From assembly GCF_014192335.1 (NCBI RefSeq), contig NZ_JACHXU010000003.1:310001-374000 (forward strand): a DNA stretch of 64,000 nt. The letters are read 5' to 3'. The translations under genes were made by a program, and so were the position numbers. The first letter of the stretch is position 1; every line of letters starts with the position of its first letter. This stretch comes from Aporhodopirellula rubra. Its GTDB lineage: Bacteria > Planctomycetota > Planctomycetia > Pirellulales > Pirellulaceae. The notes below the pieces were generated by a model. That model was not told the origin of the DNA. It saw only the letters and a list, made by a program, of their open reading frames with translations, and searched no databases. Positions 41,964 through 49,282 of this stretch are shown one piece after another.

Positions 41964-44158
41964 GCGATCCTAACTTTTGGTCAATTGTCTCGGTTGCCCT
42001 CGCATTGGCCGTGACTCTGATCGGTGCCATGCTGGCACTATTGGCATACGGACACCATCGCCGTCAAGCGATTCGATTTTGGGAACGTGAACAGCGTTTA
42101 CCTGACGCGACGCGACTCGCCAATCTTCAAGTCCAGATCGAGGAGTTGCGGGATGAGTACGACACGCTGAAGGACAACGTGTTCGACGCTCAGCAAACAA
42201 TCGAAGCAGCGGAGAACCAACGTCAATGGATGGAAGACGCGAAGGAAGAAATCGCAAGGCTTGAGGAAGACAAGCGAGAAGTTGCACGCATTCAAAATGA
42301 GCTCGAAACGACGCAATCGCAGCTCGCGAGCTTGAATGAACAGAAAGCGAATCTGGACGGTGAAATTGCCGATCGGAAATCGCGTCTGGAAGAGTTGGAT
42401 GAGAAGCAACGCACCCTGACACGTGAGTTGCAGGATCTTGAACGGGAACTTGAACGTGCCGCGGCGCTTCGCGAAGAGATTACGCAACTGGAGGACCGCA
42501 AAAAGGCGGCACAGGAACAAGCGGAGCAACTTGAACAAGCTGCAGCGCAATTGAAACGTAAGCTAGAAGATCAACTCGATCAGCAAAAACGCGATGCGAG
42601 GGAAGAGGCGGAACGTTTCGAGCAAGCAGCGGCTCAGGCGAAGCGGAAGCTAGAAGACGAATTGGAACAGCAGAAACGAGCTGCAAAAGAAGAAGCGGAT
42701 TCGCTCGACCGTGAACTGAACGATCTGAAGCGTCGTCGCGAGGAATCGGAATCAGCGGCAAACAAGCTGCAGAAGTCCCTCGATCAATTGAAAAACGAGA
42801 AGACCGACCTAGAGAAGGAACGTCGTAAACTTGCGAGCGAAGTTGCAGAGCTCGAGTCGAAATCGAACGCGCTGAGTGCACAGATCCCGACACTGGAAAC
42901 CATGTTCGACAATCTTTCGTCGGCCGTGGCTCAACATGATGGGCCGACCAAGCCCGAGGAAAACGAGATTTGGCAACCGGTCTTGCCCATTGTTGACCCG
43001 GCACGGCAAAGCTCCCGCAGCGAACAAGAGTGCCTTGAAGACGTCGAGGGCAGCTTGAGGTCTCATGGGTTGAAGTTCGATCGTCGAACGCTTTATGCAT
43101 TCCATACATCGTTGAAGACGACCGACAGCTCTCCGCTGGTGACGCTCGCCGGCGTCAGCGGCACGGGCAAAAGCGAATTGCCCAGGCGCTACGCCGAAGC
43201 GACCGGCATGAACTTCCTCAACGTGGCAGTTCAGCCTCGATGGGATAGCCCGCAGGACTTGTTTGGATTTTACGATTACTTGGAACGACGTTTTCGCCCA
43301 ACCGACCTGACACGGGCGCTGATCCAAATGGATCCGATCGGGCCGGAGAAGAACCGTGGTTGGGATCCTCCGAAGGGCTACGAGAAGCAGCGATTGCCGA
43401 ATCAGTTGTTGTTGGTGTTGCTTGACGAGATGAACCTGGCTCGCATCGAGTACTACTTCAGCGAATTCCTAAGCCGTTTGGAGACGCGCCGCGGAGTCGA
43501 CGCCAGCAATCCGCAGAGACGAAAGCTCGCCGAGATTCCGCTGGACGTTGGTGGCCGGCGCAGTGGCCAACCGCCGATGCAATTGTTTGTCGATAAGAAT
43601 GTCTTGTTCGTCGGAACGATGAACGAGGATGAAACCACGCAGGCATTGTCGGACAAAGTGATTGACCGAGCCAACGTGTTGCGATTCGGCAGTCCAAACT
43701 CCATCGTCCCCGTGCCGGCTTCAGAGCGTAATGGTCGTGCGACGGAAAACCAATCTCGGCTTACTCGCCAAACGTGGAAGGACTGGTGCAAGACCTCAGA
43801 TAGTCTGAGTGACGAAGAGCGGACGACACTGTTGGATTGTATCGGCGAATTGCGAGGGTCCATGGACCAAGTTAACCGTCCGTTCGCCTACCGTGTCGCG
43901 CACTCGATGCTTGAATACGCTGCGAATTACCCGGATGTCGAACGTCGCTTGGACTTCGTCATCGCCGATCAGATTGAACAGAAGATTCTGCCAAAACTGA
44001 TGGGGCTGAACCCGCAAGACCCAAGCGTGCAAAGAGCATTTGGAACAATCGACCGAATTCTTGATAAGGTCGACGATGACGCCTTGAAGACCAAGATTGA
44101 AGTCTGTCGCAAGGACGATTACTTCCAGTGGACGGGCATCGACCGCTCAGAGCCTTAA
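41960..44158 (+). CDS. Membrane coiled-coil McrB-like AAA+ NTPase
   Basis: A 732-residue protein. Residues 7-31 form a membrane helix (WSIVSVALALAVTLIGAML), and 50-320 a long charged coiled coil with a near-repeat (EQLEQAAAQLKRKLEDQL, then ERFEQAAAQAKRKLEDEL). The AAA+ domain follows from about 360: Walker A GVSGTGKSE near 396, Walker B LLVLLDEMNLARIEYYF near 485 and GTMNEDETT near 553. The last is the McrB-type sensor, but MNEDE replaces the usual MNTADRS. McrB hexamers hydrolyse GTP and drive the McrC partner. The coiled coil fused to McrB is the defining mark of CoCoNuT systems. The DUF2357 gene directly follows. Confidence 0.85.
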   Translation: MSDPNFWSIVSVALALAVTLIGAMLALLAYGHHRRQAIRFWEREQRLPDATRLANLQVQIEELRDEYDTLKDNVFDAQQTIEAAENQRQWMEDAKEEIARLEEDKREVARIQNELETTQSQLASLNEQKANLDGEIADRKSRLEELDEKQRTLTRELQDLERELERAAALREEITQLEDRKKAAQEQAEQLEQAAAQLKRKLEDQLDQQKRDAREEAERFEQAAAQAKRKLEDELEQQKRAAKEEADSLDRELNDLKRRREESESAANKLQKSLDQLKNEKTDLEKERRKLASEVAELESKSNALSAQIPTLETMFDNLSSAVAQHDGPTKPEENEIWQPVLPIVDPARQSSRSEQECLEDVEGSLRSHGLKFDRRTLYAFHTSLKTTDSSPLVTLAGVSGTGKSELPRRYAEATGMNFLNVAVQPRWDSPQDLFGFYDYLERRFRPTDLTRALIQMDPIGPEKNRGWDPPKGYEKQRLPNQLLLVLLDEMNLARIEYYFSEFLSRLETRRGVDASNPQRRKLAEIPLDVGGRRSGQPPMQLFVDKNVLFVGTMNEDETTQALSDKVIDRANVLRFGSPNSIVPVPASERNGRATENQSRLTRQTWKDWCKTSDSLSDEERTTLLDCIGELRGSMDQVNRPFAYRVAHSMLEYAANYPDVERRLDFVIADQIEQKILPKLMGLNPQDPSVQRAFGTIDRILDKVDDDALKTKIEVCRKDDYFQWTGIDRSEP

Positions 44159-44175
44159 TATGGTGGGGGTCTAGC

Positions 44176-45456
44176 GTGTTGGAATCGACGATTGATTTGG
44201 CGGATGTCGCACCGGAGGAGTCACCGGTTCTAGACGCGTTGGAACAGTTCGCGCAGTTCGCCGATGAGATGGTTGACTCCGAAAAACCGAATCCGATTTC
44301 CTGGGAAGGCAATCCAAGCCAGGTGGCGGTTCGCAGCGTCGGTCGAGTTCTCAGCAAATGGCGTCACGCGAGTAAACCGAATCGTCCGCCCTTTGCTCTA
44401 GTCGTTCGCCTGGCAAGAGACCTGCCAAGCGTACTGACTGACGTCGCCGGACACCCCAAACGAATTCTGCAGCGACGGCGTGCGATGGAACCGATCAATC
44501 GCCTTCGTGAACTCGATTCAAGCTGCGTTCGTTGGCTGACACGTCAACCAGGCAACACGCTCGCGGAGAAATCAGGCCATCGACGTGCCGTTCTCGCGGT
44601 CCAACGTTACGAGAGCGTTGACACGCTAGAAAATCGTGTCGTGAGAGATCTGCTGAAAAGGTGCATCGCCTTGGCAAGCGATTATCTTCGTCAGCATCAA
44701 TCGTACTATCCGAACCACGATTGGATTCGGATGACAGATCACTTCCGAAAACTCTGCCGGCGTTTGGAGTCGCTGCCACAACTGCAGGAAGTTTCCGGAT
44801 TGCCGAGTCTGCCAAAGCCGAACTACGTGCTGCTGCACGAATCACGCTACAAGCAGGTCTGGCGTTCGTACATGGAAGTCATTCGCCAGCAGCGTCGGCG
44901 ACAACAACTGTGGACATGGCGACATCAAGCGTTTGCCGACATGGTAACGGTTGCGTGGATGAGTTCCGCCAGCCGCGGATTGGCTGACCGGCAAGTGAGG
45001 AAAGCGGCCCATCGCTTTGATCTACGGATTCGCGAAACGCCTCTTCAAGGAACGTTCTTTGATTGGGCTGCATTGCCGCCGATGTGGAATTTGGTCGACG
45101 ATACCACGTTTTATATCGGGCCGATCGAATCCATCGTCGATGTTGCGAGACTCGTCAAGAGTTCCGGCGTCGACCTAGATATCGCGAAACTCTCGCAGGG
45201 TTTCAGCCATCAGCAACAAGGCACCTTCGTCACAATCTGGAACCAAACGAAATGGAACGTCGCCAAGTTGGAGATCTCATTTGCTGGTGACACCGAGCGG
45301 ACCGAAGGTATTGGTGGATGCAGCGAGAACGAAGCCTTGGTCACGCTGGTTGATTGCATGACCGGAATGCAGGCTGGAAAGCATATCGTTCCATTAAAAT
45401 TGATCGACAACCCGAGATCTTTAGACATGCTTCACCATCAATGGTGTCTATCGTGA
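44176..45456 (+). CDS. DUF2357 (McrC-related) protein
   Basis: Start at GTG 44176 with GGGGG 7 bases upstream; the frame before it is overlap with the previous gene. The 426-residue protein has the VDTLENRVVRDLLKRC motif (near residue 160) and the helical centre typical of DUF2357, the McrC-related partner of McrB-like ATPases. I do not see a PD-(D/E)xK nuclease motif at the C-terminus (the end reads FVTIWNQTKWNVAKLEIS), unlike many relatives. If it truly lacks one, the nuclease of the system may be the domain on the helicase. Confidence 0.75.
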   Translation: MLESTIDLADVAPEESPVLDALEQFAQFADEMVDSEKPNPISWEGNPSQVAVRSVGRVLSKWRHASKPNRPPFALVVRLARDLPSVLTDVAGHPKRILQRRRAMEPINRLRELDSSCVRWLTRQPGNTLAEKSGHRRAVLAVQRYESVDTLENRVVRDLLKRCIALASDYLRQHQSYYPNHDWIRMTDHFRKLCRRLESLPQLQEVSGLPSLPKPNYVLLHESRYKQVWRSYMEVIRQQRRRQQLWTWRHQAFADMVTVAWMSSASRGLADRQVRKAAHRFDLRIRETPLQGTFFDWAALPPMWNLVDDTTFYIGPIESIVDVARLVKSSGVDLDIAKLSQGFSHQQQGTFVTIWNQTKWNVAKLEISFAGDTERTEGIGGCSENEALVTLVDCMTGMQAGKHIVPLKLIDNPRSLDMLHHQWCLS

Positions 45457-47903
45457 ACTCGCACGCGCTCAATCGACATGCCTGGGGAATCAGTTTGGGC
45501 TCCATGCACTGGTCTGCCCAAGGCATTCCACGTGATCTCGAGCAACGCCCCATCGAAAGAAGACCGAACGACAAAAACACTGCGCCGTCGGTGCTACTAA
45601 GCCGCACGGTCGGCGAGCCGCGGAGGCTGGACTACTGGTCGCCGCCCCATCCGCGTGGAACCGCGGCACCCTGGCCACCCGAGGCCGCCGTGAACGGAGA
45701 CACGGGTGGTGGCCGCTTCCCGATCGCCGCTGCGTGGACGGGCCGAGTCGACGACGGCAATGAGCTTTGGCGATGGATTATTGATGACGAAGATCATGAA
45801 CTCAGTTCACTCGACGCACTTGCGAGCGGTGCATCTCAGCTTGCCAAGATGCACGCAAAGGACGCTCCATCGGCGATCGTCATCCCCAACGACTTCCGAC
45901 AACGAGAACAGCAAAAACTGCTCGACGCATGCGCCGCTGCAGGCGTGAACGCATCATTGCTTTGGCTTCCCGTCGCCGCGGCGCTAGCCTGGCTTGAGCA
46001 ACAGCAGGACAAATTGACGCCACCACGAAGTGTGTCCGATGATCCGCTGACGCTGCCAATCGTCCATGCCGATTGGGGGCAAGTCAGATGTTCGACCCTT
46101 CAGCTCGTGCCGACGAAAGCCGAGAAGGGATTTCGATGGATTCCGGCTCGCAAGCGTCCGAAAGAAAGCGACTGTCCAATACCAGGGTTTGGTTGGGGGG
46201 AAGCCGCCGCTTGCGAAGCCAGCAATTCACAGGCCATTTGGAAACAGCGCTTCGCTTCTCCCGTACAGGCCCGCAGTACTAACCCATCAACCTCCGATTC
46301 AAATCTTCTGGAGCAAATCGCGGGCTGGTCGATAGAGCAGAAAAGCAACTGGCAGGTCGATCTGACGCTTGCCGAGCACCTGAAGTCGATTCCGTCGGCA
46401 GCAGCTATCGTCTTCGTCGGAGATTTTGCTGATCAGGTTGCCAGCGGCGAGCACGTCAGCCGTCAAACAGCGGCAGCCGGGATCCCTACACTGATCGCTG
46501 ATGGCGTCGTCGGCGAGTGCCTACTTGCTCGGGGTTCAGCTATCTTTGCACTTGATCGCGTCGAAGGCCGTACCAGCTATCTCGACACTCTTCCCGATCT
46601 CGAACTCTTCGTCGATCGCAACCATCAATACGACTGGCTTAGCTTGCTCGGCGACACAGACCAATTCGTCTCCGGCGGCGAAGAGTGGAACCTGCCTCGT
46701 CCGATCGAAGGCCTCGCGCTGCGTCGCGGTGCAACCAGCATCAAATTGGTCGTCGCCCACGACGAATACGATGGCGTGCGAGAGTTGCAGGTGACGCTCG
46801 ATCGACCCGCCGAGCAACGTCTCTCTGCAACGCTGCGCGTGTCGGCCACACCAGCGCAGGGCAACGCAAAGCTGCGGCTCTTGACGCAGCAGCAGGGTGA
46901 GATTCCATCTCGTTCGATTCAGGCAAACTGGGATCGCATGAAGCCGGTCCTCGATCACGAAGGCCAATCGGTCGACAAAGAAACGTTTTTGAAAATGCAG
47001 CCGCGGGCCTTCCCAGAGCTATTCCCAAGACGATGGAGCCACGGCAAATGGAGGGCCGCAATGCCGACTGTCCAGAAGATGATCCAGCGTGTTTCAAACG
47101 AGCTTCCCGAAGCAATCATGAAAGACGACTGGGCGATCACCCATCTCAAAGATCGACTTCTGGCAAAGGACCAATCTCAATCGCCATACGACGCAACCGC
47201 GATTGGTTCTGATTTCAAAGCACCCTACGACCAAAATGTGCTGGAAGCTCTCGGAGAATCGCTGCTGAAGTTGTGGCGTTCAACGAATCACCTGAACTCG
47301 CCGGCGCTCAGCACGCTTGTTAGAGCAATGGGATACCTTTCAATCGAGGATTCTGATTTCGATTTATGGTTGGCCATCAATCTACAAAACAGCTTTCGAG
47401 ACAGACAATCGGTACTTCACACCTCGGGCCTCGCGATGCGAAATCCCGAGAGCATTGCTGCTCTCTTCGACTTTGTTTTCTTCCCAAATGGTAGATTGGC
47501 ATCGCCAGGCGCAAACGAACTGAAGGCAATTTCACAGGTATTGCGTTATCGAACCAATGCGACACAGGGAATTAGCAGCGTCAAATGCGAACAAGTCATT
47601 CAGTCCTGCATTGGAATCTTCGAGCGTGGCATGGAACGTGGCGGTGGAGGTTATCCGTTCCGATGGGCAAGCCTCATTATCGTCTACATGCTTCGGAGAA
47701 GAATGTTCGACCTTGACTTCCTTGATCCTGAACAAGAGCTCGCAACCCAGGCAAAGGAACTGTTTCGCACCGCGATCGAGCGACACAAGCAACGACGCCT
47801 TCGCCCGATGGGCGGTTCCGTTGATTTGCCTGCCGCACTTCAACAAATGATCAACTACATCGACCGAAAAGGGTCAGGTGATATCCTGATGGCCAGCGAG
47901 TAA
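45453..47903 (+). CDS. Divergent Hsp70/actin-fold ATPase
   Basis: Start taken at GTG 45453, overlapping the previous stop (GTGA); ATG 45441 is an alternative. The 816-residue protein carries Hsp70 landmarks: WGISLGSMHWS near residue 11 (phosphate 1, with Ser where Hsp70 has Asp), AIVIPNDFRQREQQKLLDA near 148 and LLWLPVAAALAW near 170. Then come HADWGQVRCSTLQL near 204 (phosphate 2), VFVGDFADQ and LARGSAIFAL (adenosine site). The second half (450-816) is helical and unrecognised, and its DNA is more AT-rich. The changed phosphate-1 Asp hints at weak or altered ATP hydrolysis. RNA-binding Hsp70 homologues are reported in CoCoNuT operons, which fits this place as last gene. Confidence 0.72.
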   Translation: MNSHALNRHAWGISLGSMHWSAQGIPRDLEQRPIERRPNDKNTAPSVLLSRTVGEPRRLDYWSPPHPRGTAAPWPPEAAVNGDTGGGRFPIAAAWTGRVDDGNELWRWIIDDEDHELSSLDALASGASQLAKMHAKDAPSAIVIPNDFRQREQQKLLDACAAAGVNASLLWLPVAAALAWLEQQQDKLTPPRSVSDDPLTLPIVHADWGQVRCSTLQLVPTKAEKGFRWIPARKRPKESDCPIPGFGWGEAAACEASNSQAIWKQRFASPVQARSTNPSTSDSNLLEQIAGWSIEQKSNWQVDLTLAEHLKSIPSAAAIVFVGDFADQVASGEHVSRQTAAAGIPTLIADGVVGECLLARGSAIFALDRVEGRTSYLDTLPDLELFVDRNHQYDWLSLLGDTDQFVSGGEEWNLPRPIEGLALRRGATSIKLVVAHDEYDGVRELQVTLDRPAEQRLSATLRVSATPAQGNAKLRLLTQQQGEIPSRSIQANWDRMKPVLDHEGQSVDKETFLKMQPRAFPELFPRRWSHGKWRAAMPTVQKMIQRVSNELPEAIMKDDWAITHLKDRLLAKDQSQSPYDATAIGSDFKAPYDQNVLEALGESLLKLWRSTNHLNSPALSTLVRAMGYLSIEDSDFDLWLAINLQNSFRDRQSVLHTSGLAMRNPESIAALFDFVFFPNGRLASPGANELKAISQVLRYRTNATQGISSVKCEQVIQSCIGIFERGMERGGGGYPFRWASLIIVYMLRRRMFDLDFLDPEQELATQAKELFRTAIERHKQRRLRPMGGSVDLPAALQQMINYIDRKGSGDILMASE

Positions 47904-47934
47904 CGAACCGTCAGGACAAAAATCGTTGAAAAAA

Positions 47935-47965
47935 TAAGGGGCATGTGTTGTCTCCCCTCCCCTTA
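47935..47965. terminator. Possible bidirectional terminator between convergent operons
   Basis: TAAGGGG and CCCCTTA form a 7-base stem with a 17-base loop in the gap between two converging genes. An A-rich run precedes it. The stem is short and includes the stop of the McrC gene, so this is tentative. Confidence 0.35.
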
Positions 47966-49282
47966 GGCAACCGCCGCACCGAAAGCTAGTCGCCTCGCCT
48001 CACACGTTCGGAGCTCTTTGGCTTGGCGAGTGTCGCTGCTGACGAGTTCTTCGATCCGCTGCAAGTTCACGGGTCTCAGGCAGACCTGGCCCAACTTGGT
48101 GCCGCGTACGGGATCCTGAATATTGATCCGCGACTCTTTCGCTTGCCGCTCCGCCGTTGGATACAGGATGCTCGCGATGGGACGATGCGGTTGGCTGATT
48201 GCGTAGACAACCAGCTGGTAGAGCATTTCACGTGGCAATGAACGTTGCCACAGATCACGGTACTTGGCGTCTAGCAAAGTCAGAACGCGGCCGTTTTGCT
48301 TCACGGCATAGTCTGGACGGGGTGTTGGGGACGGCCGGCGTTGAGGGTTGTAGTCGGGGTCGTACCGCATCATTTGCTTGAGCCCCTGTTCATCCAGCAC
48401 CTCGTAACCGGGCAGGTTCTCTCGAAGGAATCGTGAGATCAAGTGTTGGAAGAACGCGTTCATGTCAAACAGGAAACCCGGAAGCCGATCCGCCTGAGAC
48501 CGATCTTCCAGCGTGACACCTTGCGAATTGAACAGTAACCGAATGATGGACAAGGCCGGCTCATAACTTTCGGTCAGCCGGCTGAGCGACCGTTCCGCGT
48601 CAGCGAGCCTGGCGGCGTGCAATTGAACCGACGACACGGACTCCTCCATCAACAACGCGAGTCGTCGAGATTCCCGTCGAAGCATCAAGCCGCTGGCCAT
48701 CGAACCGGCAAGTTCAAGCCCGGCTCGAAGAACTTGATTCAGTTTCGTGTTCTCGATGCGCGGATAGTGCCGGCACGGCAATGTCGCGGTCAGCAATCCG
48801 CCATCACGTGCCAAACGTCCAACGTCGATTCGTCCGCGCGGCGACGACAGACGTTCGTCGCGTGGAACGTACGATCGCCGCAGGCCTCTTGAGATCAGCT
48901 CCTGGGCTTCGACATTGAGTTGCGCAACCAACAAGTCTTCAAAGCCGCACGGTTCCATAAATTGTGGCGAGTTTGACAATAGACGAAGGTTGCGGAATCC
49001 GTAGGCGTACCGCAGCAAGTTCAACATGGAAGTCCCCGGAAGCTTGGGCAGGACAGTGATGCTAAGATTGCCGACTTTCAAACGACCAACGTGGGAAAAC
49101 GCCTGAACACGCAAGCCATGCCGAAGTTCCGTCAAACGAATCAAACGCGAATCGTGAAGTGTTTGAATCGTCGTTGACGTCGCCTGAGATTCGTCGAGAA
49201 AGAACCCCTGTAGTGCATCGCAGTTCGTTGGATCAAGCGTTTGCCACTCCGATAGCACGATCCCGCGCTCGTGCCCGCTCAT
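47963..49282 (-). CDS. mcrC: McrC-type nuclease subunit
   Basis: A 439-residue McrC. The N-terminal half has the family pattern (LKVGNLSITVLPKLPG near residue 70, LLRYAYGFRNL near 88, GRIDVGRLARDGG near 150). The nuclease follows: PRPDYAVKQNGRVLTLLDAKYRD near residue 323-342, the PD-(D/E)xK arrangement. McrC is the nuclease and stimulates GTP hydrolysis by McrB; the pair cuts DNA with modified cytosine. The start overlaps the mcrB stop by 4 bases. Confidence 0.9.
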   Translation of the reverse strand: MSGHERGIVLSEWQTLDPTNCDALQGFFLDESQATSTTIQTLHDSRLIRLTELRHGLRVQAFSHVGRLKVGNLSITVLPKLPGTSMLNLLRYAYGFRNLRLLSNSPQFMEPCGFEDLLVAQLNVEAQELISRGLRRSYVPRDERLSSPRGRIDVGRLARDGGLLTATLPCRHYPRIENTKLNQVLRAGLELAGSMASGLMLRRESRRLALLMEESVSSVQLHAARLADAERSLSRLTESYEPALSIIRLLFNSQGVTLEDRSQADRLPGFLFDMNAFFQHLISRFLRENLPGYEVLDEQGLKQMMRYDPDYNPQRRPSPTPRPDYAVKQNGRVLTLLDAKYRDLWQRSLPREMLYQLVVYAISQPHRPIASILYPTAERQAKESRINIQDPVRGTKLGQVCLRPVNLQRIEELVSSDTRQAKELRTCEARRLAFGAAVA

